A stretch of DNA of 64,000 nt from Massariosphaeria phaeospora (Eukaryota > Ascomycota > Dothideomycetes > Pleosporales): NCBI GenBank assembly GCA_011032825.1, contig JAADJZ010000006.1, forward strand, positions 1,302,001 to 1,366,000, in the 5' to 3' direction. Position numbers and translations under genes: made by a program. Of the stretch, positions 47,179-59,826 are shown one piece after another; the stretch's first letter is position 1, and each line of letters begins with the position of its first letter. The notes beneath the pieces were generated by a model. That model worked only from the letters and a program-made list of their open reading frames with translations. It searched no databases and was not told where the DNA came from.

Positions 47179-50100
47179 ATGAGCAGCGACGAAGATGGCG
47201 CAGACCTGATGGCCGCCTTCAAGAGAACAGCCATAGGTGCTCCTCCCCGTGGCAGAAGGCAGACTTCGTTCTCACCTGGGGATTTTGTATCTGGCGAGAG
47301 CTCTGGCGAAGATACGCGGGTCGCGCCAGACTCGATGCGAAAACTGGTTGCTGTCAAGGCTCCTCCAGTGCGGAACCGACACCAGTATACCTACTACGAG
47401 CCAAAAGATGCTGTGGAGCGGATATTACGGGAGTTCCAGAAGCGAGGGGAATTGATGTACGAAGTAAAGCTTACGGACGGTCGTACTGAGCAGGTAAGTG
47501 ATAAAGTGAGTTAGGTGAAAGCAGCATTTGAAAGAGCATGGACCACCACCCATATTACTCATATTCACCGCGGCAGTGTCTATTTATCGCTATCACCTCT
47601 CTTGTATCTACGCCTTTTCTTCCACCTTTCCTGACCATGACTTTAGGTCAACTTTGACGACCTTCTATCTCTAGACGCCGGCTCAGCAGCTCTGCAAAAC
47701 TTCGAGCACGACCCCACCCCGAGTGACGACGACGCGTCCAGCTCAGCAACAGCCGCAGAAGATATGAGAGATTCGAGGCTCCGCGGGAAGGCGACCAAAA
47801 CAAACAACGAAGGCTTTGTGGACATTACACAGCTCGATCTTTCCTCGGAAGATGAGCTCGGCTCGACCTCACGGAAGCCCCGCCAACGTCGTTTGAATGC
47901 GGGTGGTACTGGAAACGGCCGCTTAGGAATTCGTTCGCGACGAAGCGACCCCATTGAATTCTCCTCCAGCGAAGACTCCGATGCGCCCACCAAACGTCGG
48001 AGGAAGCGCAAGGCTCCCCAGGAACCCACTCGTCGATCTAGCAGGAGTCGAGCTGTTCCAGCGTACCAGGCAGAGGAAGAAGACGATGATGATGATGAAG
48101 ATGAGGATGGAGACGAAGACGATGATGAGGATGACTCAAGCGATGTGGACATCCTACAGTCCGACATCTTTGGTCGTAGTAAACGAAAACGCGGTCGTGG
48201 ACGAGCTATGAAGCCAGACAAGGTGCCCCGAACAGGCGTTAGGCAATCTGACCGCGCCACTCGTGCTCAGAACAATATGCAGGAAACTGAAATTAACGAT
48301 ATCTATCGATCGGATTCGGAGCCCAAGCAGCCTAATCTGCCTAAGATCGCATCTGTTCGCGAAGTCTTCGAGACTCTACCACGTAGCAACCTATTTCGGT
48401 CACGTCACGCTGAAGGCTGTGAAGTGTGCTACAATGGTCCAAACATCGCTCCTTTGATCTACTGTCAGGGCTGCTCACAAGCATATCACAAAAACTGTAT
48501 CGGACGCGGCGTTCACCGAGAGCATCTCGTTACCAAGATTGGCAATGAGAGCTTTGTGCTCCAATGCAAGCGATGCATCAATATCTACCAGAAGAAGGAT
48601 CAGAACGCGCCCGATCTGTCGAAGTGCCAGGATTGCAACCTGCCTGGTGCTTCGTGCAGGCCTTTCAGGCGCCGCAAATCGCCACAGCAAGAGCAAAAGG
48701 ACCGCGACGAGAACGAAGGACGGGAACCAGTCATCAATGTTCCGCTTCAGCTTATCAATAACGCTCTCAATGTTTTGTTTCGCTGTACCAAGTGTTCTCG
48801 CGGCTACCATTACCATCACTTGCCTCCCCTTTCACAATACACCATGGACATTTCGCGCGACGACGAGGAAACTGCAGACGAGCGGTTCCAGGAATATTCC
48901 CGGAAATGGTTGTGTAAGGACTGCGACGACGCTGAGGATAAGAAAGTCTCGTCTTTGATCGCATGGCGGCCATCAGACGTCGAAACATATCGCCCAGGAA
49001 CCTCTTGCGATATGCTCAATGAGGACGACAAGCAATATCTCATCAAGTGGGAAAACCAATCATATTTCCGCGCGACCTGGCATTCAGGAGCATGGACATG
49101 GGGTGTCACTGCGCCCTCTTCACGCAAAGCGTTCTTTAAGCGCGAGGATGGCCCAAAGATGCGCACTGAAGACGCTATTCCGGAAGAGTACCTTCGCATC
49201 GATATCGTTCTCAGTGTCAAATATACCAGTTTTGTCGACGTTCGGAGCGAGGAAATCGACAAAGCTCGTATCAAAGAGGTGGACAAGGCGCTGATCAAGT
49301 ACAAGGGCTTGGGTTACGAAGATGCTGTGTGGGAGAAGGTTCCTACGCCCGAAGATGGTGACAGGTGGCTCGATTTCGTCACAGCTTACAACGACTGGGT
49401 CGCCGGCCGGTACGTCAAGTATCCTAAACAGGGTCCGCTGAAGGCCCGCCTTGAGAAGGCTCGCGGCACCACTTTTGCGAAGTTGGAGCTGCAGAAGCAA
49501 CCGGAAAATCTTGTCGGTGGAGAGTTGATGAAATACCAAATGGAGGGACTGAACTGGCTATACTATCAATGGTACAGCCAGAAGAACGGTATTCTCGCTG
49601 ACGAGATGGGCCTCGGCAAGACTATCCAGGTCATTGGTTTCCTGGCTACACTTGTTCAAGAACACAACTGCTTCCCGTTCCTAGTCGTTGTTCCAAATTC
49701 TACCTGCGCAAACTGGCGTCGCGAGATCAAACAATGGGTGCCGGCTCTGCGAGTCGTTACTTTCTTCGGGTCTGCGACAGCACGCGACATGGCGTACAAG
49801 TACGAGATGTTCCCCGAGGGATCCAAAGAGCTTCGTTGCCATGTTGTTGTGACTTCCTATGAGGCGGCTAGCGATGACAGCTGCAGGAAGCTCTTTCGTG
49901 GAGTCAACTGGGCTGGGCTTATCGTGGATGAAGGGCAGCGCCTGAAGAACGATAAGAGCCAACTCTATAGCGCATTAGGTTCAGTCAAAGCGCCGTTCCG
50001 ACTGCTCTTGACAGGAACACCGCTACAGAACAACGCTCGCGAGCTCTTCAACCTACTCCAATTCTTAGATGAGACGATCAACGCTGCCCAGCTCGAGGAG

Positions 50101-52469
50101 AAGTACGCTGAGATGAACTCTGAGAATATTCGAGAGCTGCACGACCAAATCCGACCGTTCATCCTTCGCCGCACCAAGGTGCAAGTGCTCACTTTCCTTC
50201 CACCGTTGGCCCAAATTATTGTACCATTGTCCATGAGTCACCTGCAGAAGAACCTCTACAAATCAATCTTAGCCAAGAGTCCGGACCTACTCAAGGCTCT
50301 GTTCACCTCCTCAAAGTCTCTCAAGACACAGGAACGTGCCAACCTCAGCAATATCTTGATGCAGTTGCGCAAATGCCTCTGCCATCCGTTCGTGTACAGT
50401 CGGGAGATCGAGGAACGCACCAGCGTCGCGGCTGTATCACATCGCAACCTTGTGGAGGCATCCGCTAAGCTTCAGCTTCTCGAGCTTCTTCTCCCGAAGT
50501 TGAAAGAGCGTGGTCACCGTGTGCTCATCTTTAGTCAGTTCCTAGATATGCTGAGCATCGTAGAAGACTTCCTGGATGGCTTGCAGCTATCGTACCAACG
50601 CCTAGATGGTACTATAGGGTCATTGGAGAAACAGAAACGTATCGATCAGTTCAACGCTCCAGAGTCACCATTGTTCGCATTCTTGCTCTCGACGCGAGCT
50701 GGTGGCGTTGGTATCAACTTAGCAACAGCTGATACGGTCATCATCCTCGACCCTGATTTCAACCCTCATCAAGATCTCCAAGCCATATCACGAGCACATC
50801 GAATTGGCCAGAAGAAGAAAGTTTTGTGCTTTCAACTGATGACACGGGCCAGTGCCGAAGAAAAGATGGTACAGATGGGTAGAAAGAAGATGGCTCTCGA
50901 TCATGTGGTGGTCGAGCAGCTTGATGCTGACGACATTGAGAATCAAGACGTCGAATCTATTCTCAAGCACGGCGCAGCAGAGCTCTTCGAAGGCAACTCA
51001 GAACACGATATCCGCTTCGATGAGGCCTCGATCGAGAAACTGCTCGACCGTAGCCAGATGGAGAATACGAAGACAAGCGGGGACAACTCCGCAGAGTCCC
51101 AATTCAGTTTTGCTCGTGTGTGGGAAAACGACCAAGGGGCTCTTGCAGACACGCTAGACACTGTGACTGAAGAGATCAGAGCTCCTGATCCAGGTGTGTG
51201 GGACAAGATCCTGAAGGAGCGTCAAGCAGCCGCTGCAGCAGAAGCACTGGCGCGCGCAGATGCTTTGGGTAGAGGTAAACGAGCACGCATGGTAAGTACA
51301 CGCATTCCGGTATTCTGTATTAAACACTTCTGACAAATATGTAGATGGTGGACTATGCAACCGAGCAAGACGCCCTGGCCGAAGGGAGCATGCCTGCCTC
51401 CCCGTTGAAGGTCGACAAGAGGAAGAAGAGGAAGAAGAGTGACGAGTCTGCAAGCGATACCGACTTCCAGGCCGAATCCGAAGACGAAGATAGTGCTGCT
51501 GAAGCAGAAGCTGAGGCCGACATGGAACCCGAAGAACTCAAGGATATCACGCCAGGCGTTGACAAGAACATTCCATCGGCGTCAAAACCTTTGCCTGGCC
51601 ATAAAGGTGGGAGCGCGTCGAAGACCCCGTCCAATCTGCCTTCAAAGTTTCCCTCAGTTACCCTCCCACCCCCTCAGCCAACTCCATCAAAATCTGTTCG
51701 ACCGCCTGCTAGTGTGCCTAAACAGGTCCAGGCTCAGGTACCGCCTAAAAAAGCGCCTGCAAAAGGTACCACCTCCCAACACCCTCACTCAGTCTCTTCA
51801 TCATCAGCTTACACGGCTGACAAAGCTGCAGTCAAAAACTTCAAACGTGCCCAATTTCCCGTCCGTTCCCCTCTTGACCCTGCCTATAGCCAGTACCATA
51901 ATCAGATGTGCTCCGCGTGCCACAAATCGCATCCCAAGGGTGCCTGCGAGCTGAAGATTGCTGGCGCCGAGCTCTGTGGTCTTTGTGGGCTCGCGCACTT
52001 TGGCCATGCCCGCACGTGCCCGCACATCAAATCGGAGACGCAGGTCCGCGACATGCTGCAAGCCCTCAAGAACTCGCCCGAGAAAAAGGAGCTCGTCGAC
52101 GCGGCTACCAAGTACCTCCGCGGCGTCAAGGGCACGCTGGTCCAGCAGAAGAAGCGCGACAAGGAGAAAGCCATGTTGCTGGCCGCCGGCGAAATCCTTC
52201 CTCCGCGTTCGGCGTACAATCCCGCTCCTAGCTTCCTGCAACCTCAACCTGGCCTAGAGCCTCCTCGTCGCGTGGTCCCGCCCTCCTTCCAAGGCACTGC
52301 CGTCCCCGGCCCCGTCCCTGGAAGCGTCGGCAGCCACCTCGGCCAGCGCGCTCCCAATCCGCAGACCCAGCAACAGCAGCAGCAGCACCAACACCAACAC
52401 CCTCACCAGCCGGCAATCGAAGACCGCGAAGTCGAGTCTGCCCTACGAGGCTTTCTAGGCCACGAGTAG
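47179..52469 (+). CDS. Mit1/CHD-like ATP-dependent chromatin remodeler
   Basis: Exons 47179-47493, 47647-51291 and 51345-52469 (1694 aa). Order of parts: an N-terminal acidic/basic region with a D/E run (about residues 250-268); a PHD finger (about 362-420; CEVCYNGPNIAPLIYCQGC ... YHKNC) and a second Cys cluster up to about 532 (CQDC, CTKC, WLCKDCDD); a chromo-like domain (about 562-680; KQYLIKWENQSYFRATW, YKGLGYEDAVWEK); and the SNF2 ATPase with DEMGLGKT (about 756), DEGQ at motif II (about 865) and SRAHRIGQ (about 1153). The C-terminal zinc cluster (about 1508-1550; CSACHKSHPKGAC, LCGLCGLAHFGHARTC) and a Gln-rich tail finish it. This layout matches Mit1, the remodeler of the SHREC heterochromatin-silencing complex in fission yeast. 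Nuclear. Confidence 0.9.
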
Positions 52470-53338
52470 CAATTCTAGGTCCAGTATCTATGGTAAGTAG
52501 GTAGGTAGACACGACGGCTTCTGTGGCGTGAAACGGGGCGCTAGGCGGAAAAAAATCTTCTTACTCCTTGCACCACCCATCATATTCTCATAGCCTGAGG
52601 GCTTGGCTTGGCCTTTGCATCATCTTAGACACAACTGTCAGTCCGCACGAGCAGTCTCCCATGGTTTTCCTTTTCCGCCGTCTAAGCACACCCACCCATC
52701 GCTCGATCCATCAGGCTGGGCTGAGCTGGGCTGAGCGCGAAGCCGCCGCAGACAAAGTCTTTTTTGGATTGCTTTCAAAACTCCCTAGGAGCTATTTTCA
52801 GGCGCGTGCACACGCTGCGCTGCGCTGGGGGGAAGGCAAGGAGGGAATTGGACATTATGGCGCTTCTTCCTCTCTCTATCCAGGAGAATTTATAGTGTAT
52901 AGTCTTTATAAGAAATTTGGATTATCGACTGACTAACTGGGCCTGTTTTTGCGCTAATGTGTGTGTGTGTGCATGCATGTGTTCCGTGCTTTCAAACCAA
53001 TTTTGCGTGCATGCTTTTGAGAAACATCTCATGAGTGAGTGAGTAAGTGAGTGAGTGCGTTGATTTGATCTGAATTGATTTGGTTTGAAATGCTTGCAGA
53101 GATGGGAAATCTACCATTTAGTAGTCGTCGGCGTGCCAGTAAATGCCCGTTTCTAATTTTTGTTTCGTTTCGTTTCGCCATGTGACCGACCGACCCGATT
53201 GATTCATTCATTCATTCCAGTATGCAAACAAGCTCGAAAACAAAAAACCTCTTCCCCGTCTATAAATTCCAGATGTAGTCATCATCGACCAGCTAGCCCC
53301 CCACCTCCTTGCCCCCTACTCCGTCCCATCGCAGTCCC
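52470..53338. other. Intergenic with simple repeats, convergent 3' ends
   Basis: No gene. Several short tandem tracts: GTGTGTGTGTG at about 52959, (GTGA)n at about 53034-53058, (TTTCG)n at about 53163-53177 and (ATTC)n at about 53202-53216. Confidence 0.65.
53034..53058. repeat. (GTGA)n tandem tract
   Basis: About six copies of the tetramer with one A-for-G variant, in the spacer between the Mit1-like and Osh3-like genes. Confidence 0.85.
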
Positions 53339-56300
53339 CTACGCATCAAACACATCCGTAACCCCACTCCACTCGCCCCTCTCCCTCTCCTCCCAATACC
53401 CGTCCTTCCCGCCCTTCAACCGCCACACCTCCTCATCGCCATACGCGCTCGCCTCCTGCGCACCCACCTTAGCGAACCAGCGGGGCGCCCAGTCCTGCCC
53501 GTGCTCCTCCAACACGCGCCGTCTAGCGCGCTGCCGCTCTTCCAGCTTCGCCTTGAGCGCCTCGGCGGCGTCCATGTCGCCGTCCTCGGCGGCGCGCTGG
53601 TCGGGCCGCAGCCGCGAGTCCGTGGGCGGCAGGTGCGCGGCCTCGATGGGCGTGATCTGGTTAAGCGAGGCAGCGAAGGTGGTGAGGCCGTAGTGCGAGG
53701 CGGGCTTGTCGACGAGGGCGCCGACGCGCCAGACGGGCGGGCCGGTCGGCGGGCCGCCGTGCGCGGTGAACTGGATTTCAGACGTCCATTTCCCCTGGGC
53801 GCCCGTGGGCAGCGGGGCGCCGGTGCTGTCGAAGGTTTGCACGCTGACGTCTTCGCTGCGGCCCGCGAACATGCCGCCGGCTTTGAAGGTGCAGACGGCT
53901 GTCGCGCCCGTGGTTTCCGACACGATGGTCAGGGTGCCGACGGGCTCGACGTACTTCTCGCCGGCGATGACGTTGCGCAGGAAGGACTTGGGCATGGCCC
54001 ACGAGTAGTGTTCGCCCGAGGCGTGCAGGAAGATGTGCACGCGGCCTTCGGTGTTGATCTCCATGCTCTTGCCCCAGAACTGCTGCGAGGGCGCGGCGGT
54101 TTGGAAAAACGTCCAGTGTTGCGAGTCGGCTTGGCTTGATATGCGGACGGGGCGGTGCACCACCTTCTCCGCGATGAAGCGGAAGCCCTTGTCTTCGCGG
54201 ACGAGCTCGAATGTCTCGCCAAGCATTGGGTTGAATGGCTTTCGGATTGCGCGTTCTTTGGCACGGGAGTTGCTGAAGGAGGAGAGGGCGAAGGCTGCCA
54301 GGTATACCAGGCGCTCTCCGGTTTCTGACTTGGCGTTTACGGCTGTGTCAAGAAGCTCGCTGTATTCGAGTTGCTCGGATAGGCGCTGGAGTACGGACGT
54401 GGGTTCGTTCGCTGTCACAGGCATAGCCACTGTAGACAAATCTTTTCCAACGTTCTTTCGGAAAAACGCGATGAGACTTGGCGGCTGCCCTTTCGCTGCC
54501 GGGACGTTGGCTCTGCGGTTGACGGGGGACAAGGGTAATGGTGCAAGAGACTTTGGTTTCGTGGGGAAGATCGAGGGTTGGCCATCACGAGCCATGCGGT
54601 TTCGTCCAAAAGCTCCAGTGCCATCGTTCTCGCTAGAAGACTCCGACCCACCATCTGACACGTCGTCGCGCTCCTGGTCGCTGTCGGCACTACTACGACG
54701 GATGGTGAGCAGTTGCGATTTATTGTCGCCGTCGTTGGCATCAAAGAACTCATCTGCAGACCCTTGCGAATCCATGCTTGCACGGGATGGAGCTCTCGCC
54801 AGTTGCGCTGGCGTCCGTCTTTGCCGGCTTTCAGCTAGCAGTGCAGAGAATTCGGTAACCACACTGTCAAGATCTAGCAAGATAGCCATACAGTGATCAT
54901 GGACGCCTTCCTCTTGCAGCGGTTGTGCAGTGCTCAGCCGGCCGTTGCGTTTCGGCATGGGCAGATTGCTATTCGGCGGTAGTGGAGCAGGAGAAACGGT
55001 ACCAGGGGACCCGACAGCGACTTGGGCGGAGACGCTTCTTCGGAACAGTCCCGCAGATGGACTTAGGCCACCGGAGTTGCTCGCCTTCCGCTTCCAAAAC
55101 GCAACTTTGTCGGCACTCTTCTCAGCATCTGGAAAGTACTCGCTTGGTTCCGCCTCTGAAGGGCTCGGCGAGAGGCTTTCGTGCATTTGCTTTATTGCTA
55201 GGCCTGTAGTGGAATGATATTTCGGATCCGTATCTTGGGCGAGCCGCCGCAGAGCGTCTCGTGTTCCGGCAATTCTGCCAACCAAAGACTCCACTCTTTG
55301 CCACTCATTATCTTCGGCTGGATTCGCGAGTTGAGGTCCATTCCCCCACTGGCTGTCTTTTGTTTGTAGTGTTGGCGAAGTCAAGTCTGAGGCATGCCGA
55401 GAGGCGCGGTCCAACGCATCTTTCCACATGGTGAAGTCCTTTGCGTTGTTCGCACGTAGCTGCCATACTTCGGCTCCAGAGTCCACTGAGATCTCTCTCG
55501 TCTTTTCATTGGCTCCGATAGCTGCCAATGACAGCGGGATTGCCCCTCGTAGGGCGGAGGAATGGTCGTTTCGGTAATATGATAATGTAGACGATGTAAA
55601 ATCAAGCGAGAAGAAGCGCCTGGCATAGCCCTGATTTCTCTTCCTCCTCTTTTTCTGTAGTACCCCCGTGAGGAATGACGAGTTTGATGTTGAAGACGTA
55701 ACTGGCAAATACGACGTCTTAGCCCGATCCGCCAACGCCTGGGGCAGGGACTCGGCTGAGTCTGCTACCGGACCCAATGAAGGGCTTGACTTTGCCCCCA
55801 GACTGGTAGAGCTGGCTCCTGCCATTGCCTGAACATAGTGCATGTGGTGACCCGACTTCGGCGGCGCATCGGTGGGGTATGTCATCAGTACGAAAGTCGC
55901 TGTTTTCGACACCGTCTTGGAGAAGGTGTTGTCAAACACCAGTGCATACATGCCCCCCTCTCCTTCCGGCACATTGTATGTTCCCATTGAGACCTGGTCG
56001 GCTTCGCATTTCCCCACCCAGTGTACCTGCTTCAGCCCAATGGCTGACAGCTTCTCCAAGACAAATGTTTTGTCATTCCGCGAGGTCGACGAGCCACGTC
56101 CGCGTGTAGTGGGCACTTCTAGGGCGGGGGTCGTAGGACCAGCTTCAAAGGTAGCGGAGGAGGGGAGGTTCGGGGTGACACCGCTGGATGCGCCGGGGTG
56201 CTTGAAGACGCCGAAGTTTATGGATTTCTTGTGCGGCTGTATGCTCCATGATATGGTGTGTCGGGCAGAGACATCGACCCAGCGAACGAGATAGGACTGG

Positions 56301-56382
56301 AGTCTTGGATTAGCTGTGCGTGGTCGTGTCGGCCGGGAGTACGTGCCTTGCTGTGCACTTCGAGCTGCTCCATGCCCGCCAT
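53339..56382 (-). CDS. Osh3-like oxysterol-binding-protein homologue (GOLD-PH-FFAT-ORD)
   Basis: Two exons: 56382-56347 (12 codons, MAGMEQLEVHSK) and 56296-53339 (997 aa in total). Parts: an N-terminal GOLD-like domain (about 13-150; HTISWSIQPHKKSINFGVFK); a PH domain (about 219-312; GVLQKKRRKRNQGYARRFFS, ending WKDALDRAS); a FFAT motif EFFDAND (about 518-524) that docks on VAP proteins of the ER; and a C-terminal ORD with the PFNPMLGETFELV start. GOLD-PH-FFAT-ORD is the Osh3 layout: a lipid-transfer or sensing protein at ER-plasma membrane contacts. The ORD signature, usually EQVSHHPP, reads EKVVHRPV here. The intron starts with GC (AAG|GCACGT) and ends CAG with branch GCTAATCC: a GC-AG intron, needed to keep frame. 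Confidence 0.92.
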
Positions 56383-57968
56383 GGTGCCAAGCTACAGCAA
56401 CTGTCCTGTTTGCGCCGGTGTGGCAGCTTCCTGGAGCTTGCGCTGGTATGGATGCGCTGGCGGCTTTGTTGCCTGGAATACGAGGCCTGGACGGCTGCAG
56501 TGGGATTGAGCGAGAGGTGGATTGCAAGCGCAAGTGCCGAGGAGATGGCCCAGCGAGCGATTGCTGCGCAAAGAATATATGTGAGGAGTCGTGCGAGCTT
56601 CACTGTCGCGTTGGCATAAAGCTGCTGTGCAACCTGGTCGCGAGTCGCTCGTCGCTCTTGCTGGCGTGGTGCTACGGTCGGTCGGCGCGCGTCAACGGCC
56701 GAGGGCCAAATTCCGCAAATCAGGATTGCAAACAACAGTCGGGAGCCGGCGGGTGGCGACAATCAGCAGCAGATGACACACTGCTTCTTCACGGGCGGGC
56801 GTAGAGCGATGGAGCAGACGGACGAGGCCAGATGTATGGAACCGGTGTGGCTGACAGGTACCTTGGGCCCTTCATATGTGTTCAATGTACGAGGGCATGC
56901 GGCTGGGGGGGCCATCTGCAGTTCAGCCTTCCCTTCCGCCTTACGCCGCCGCCTCGCCGCCTCAGCCACACCATGATCCTAATACCTCGTCGCTCTGGCG
57001 GGCTCCTCGTCCCTGTCGCGCCCGGCTGGTAGTGCGGGATTACTGAACTGCGCGTGGGGATTATTGCTGTAGCTTCGTCCTCGCGCAGCAATCCGCAATG
57101 CCCCGCACCGCCTACCAGGCACAGCACGCTCCACCCATGACGGAAGGCGCACCGGACAGATGACATTCAGTCGACGTCTTCACCCTATTCCAAGAGCTCC
57201 AGCTTGCTTCGACGTCGGCCAGCGCATCCAGCTCTTGCTTAAGCCACCCGCCGCTGATGCCACGACGTCTCTTATCGCATCTCTTCGATTCTACACCACG
57301 GCGATAACCGCCTCTCGGTCAGCCACTAGCTTCCTTTCCCTGTGCATCGGGACAATTGAGCAGCCGTCCGAATCGACCGAGCGCCCGACACACCTGCATT
57401 GCCAAGAATAGGCCTCGTCGAAGAAAGAGATAGTTGCGAGGTCGAAGCACCAGGAGTCTATTTTCCACCTGGTTACTCCGTGTCGAGTAGATACGATTCG
57501 AAATGCTCCGACTAAGAGCTCCAGCCCCCTGGCCTAGATTGGGGCACTCTCATCCACATCGCAACTTGAACCGCTTCCGACTTCCTCAGTCGGGGCTCAT
57601 AATAACGGAACCATTTTTCCAGTTACCCATTCACCATTCTTTCCCCTTCTGGCACGGAGCAGACCTGATTGCTACATTGCCTAAACCCGCCTAGCGGCCA
57701 TTATGCAAATGGCCTTGTAGACGACAGGCGTGCTTCTGGAAGTATTCTCTAAACACTCCACGGCTTATGATGCGTGTCCAATTTATAGCATACTCGAAAC
57801 ATTAAGTAGGGCAATCAATCTAATCTAATCAGCCTAGTTCTCCGCCGACCCTCAGATCCGCTGTTCCGGGTGTCTTGGAACGTATATGTTCTAGCTGTTG
57901 ACATATTCGTTCAGCAATTGATTTGTGGTTTCTGTTTTCTGAAAACCGTTGTCACTATAGTTTTGTTC
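56383..57968. other. Intergenic, 1.6 kb
   Basis: Upstream regions of the Osh3-like gene (left) and the esterase (right). Short ORFs on both strands lack recognisable domains. GC-rich to about 57.0 kb, then AT-richer. No gene seen. Confidence 0.5.
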
Positions 57969-59173
57969 ATGATGCTAGGATCACTTGCCCTCACGCTGGC
58001 CTTGGTAGCACCTTCGCTTGCAGCTCGTTCCGACAACGAAACTACTTGGACAGGGTGGAACGATGTCAAATACTTTTTTGTCTTGTAACTTCATTGTGCA
58101 GGCTGCCAGTGAGCAACACTAATAAGCATAGCGGCGATTCTTACACGCAAACTGGCTTCAATGTGAGCGGACCGCAACCGAGCCCTTCCAACCCAATGGG
58201 AAACCCGGCATATCCGTAAGTCGACATGTTTTGAATGTGGTCTTATTTATATAGGCTAACGAAAAGCAGAGGATGGACATCGTCAAAGTACGGTCACCAA
58301 CCAATTGTGAACCACAATCCCTAACACTGATCCAGCGGCCCCAACTGGGTAGACTTCCTAACCTACAACTACAACGCCAGCTACCTCCAAACCTACAACC
58401 TCGCCTACGGCGGCGCAACCGTCGACGCCGCCCTCGTCAAGCCCTACGCCCCCGAGGTGCTCTCCCTCAAGGACCAAGTCAACAGCCTCTACCTCCCCAC
58501 CTATGGCGCAAACTCGACGTCCGTGCCCTGGACATCCAGCAACTCGCTCTTCGCCTTCTTCATCGGCATCAACGACGTCGGCAACAGCTGGTGGCTCGAC
58601 AACGCCACCGCCATCTACGACCAGATCTTCACCGAATACAACACGCTCCTCGAAAACGTATACGAGACTGGCGCGCGCAGTTTCCTGTTCCTCACAGTGC
58701 CGCCTGTGAATCTGAGCCCCATGATCTTGAACCAGGACGATGGCGGGTGGGCGGCCGAGCACATGGGCCCGGTGATCGAGGACTTCAACGCGCGGATTCG
58801 ACAGTTGGCACGGCGGTTTGCGGCGCGCCACGGCACGTCGACGTGGACGTTCGTGCACGACACGCATCAGCTGTACGCGGATGTTATCAAGAACGTGGCC
58901 GCCACCCCACAGACATCGGGTCTTAAGAACGTCACTGCGTTCTGCAAGGCGTACGCAAAGTAAGTATTTTTCTTGTTGCTTTCGGCTTACATAGATGTAC
59001 GGGCACTGGCTGACTGGGCGTGTGGCAGTGGTACGCCCACCTGGTACACGTTCGACCCGAACTGCGCGTATCCGGTCAACGAGTACCTCTGGCTCAACGA
59101 CCTGCATCCCACGTTCCCGATGCACAATGCTACCGCTGCGTCGGTCGTCGACTATCTCAACGCGATGACCTAA
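57969..59173 (+). CDS. Secreted CE16 acetylesterase (GDSL/SGNH family)
   Basis: Exons 57969-58084, 58132-58215, 58270-58287, 58336-58959 and 59029-59173 (328 aa). The third exon is a micro-exon of 18 nt. A signal peptide (MMLGSLALTLALVAPSLAA) is followed by the SGNH blocks: FGDSYTQTG with the nucleophile Ser, NLAYGGATVD with block II Gly, GINDVGNSW with block III Asn, and NDLHPTFPMH with the catalytic Asp-His pair. Spacing and the PNWVDFLTYNYN segment match carbohydrate esterase family 16, exo-acting acetylesterases that deacetylate plant hemicellulose oligosaccharides. Extracellular. Two start Mets lie in tandem (57969 and 57972). Confidence 0.94.
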
Positions 59174-59826
59174 ACGTTGGTCTGGACTGAGGAACGCCGG
59201 CAGTGACGGAATTCATGTAGTATCGTATCGATCAATGAAGAGATGGAGCCTGTCATCCTTTCGCCTGTGTAAGTCATTCGAGCAATAATGTGAAGGCTTT
59301 GTCTGTGGTTCTTGCCCTTTCCTATTGTGTTAATCAGATTTGGCACAGAGATGGGGTGGGCAGATTGAGAGAGCAATCAGATTGAGATAGCAATGGTGAG
59401 AGAAATAAGTGCCGTTTCGTAATGTTTACTGTCTATCTAGGAGGCAAATGTGCTAACCGACAACGCGTGTTCCGAGAGATGCAAGCTGGATAAACGTCTT
59501 GGGGAATTGAAAATATCAAGTACTCGCATGTTCGCATTGGGAAGGGCGCACTCGTGCCGACTTGGAAAAAAAAATAGCAAATCATATAGGCAGGCAGGTA
59601 TGGAATTCCGAGTCCCATCTGCGGCGGACTGGTTTCCTTTTCCAAAGTGTACTGCATTATTCCCGCTGTTGGTGTCCCGTACCGGATCCGAGTGAGCTGT
59701 TCTTGAGATGGGAAGTTGACGTTGCAAACCACCCGTGGGAACGAGCTATGTTGCCCTGTTCCAGCCTGTTCCACATTGCAGGCGACCATGTTGAGAGAAA
59801 AAGAGTTACGTTTCCCTGTTCCTGTT
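59174..59826. other. Intergenic between convergent genes
   Basis: 653 bp with 3' UTRs of both neighbours. A short A-run lies at about 59566. No gene seen. Confidence 0.6.

Noticed and set aside
53309..54896. Plus ORFs of 276 and 287 codons
   Set aside because: Antisense shadows of the Osh3-like coding sequence.
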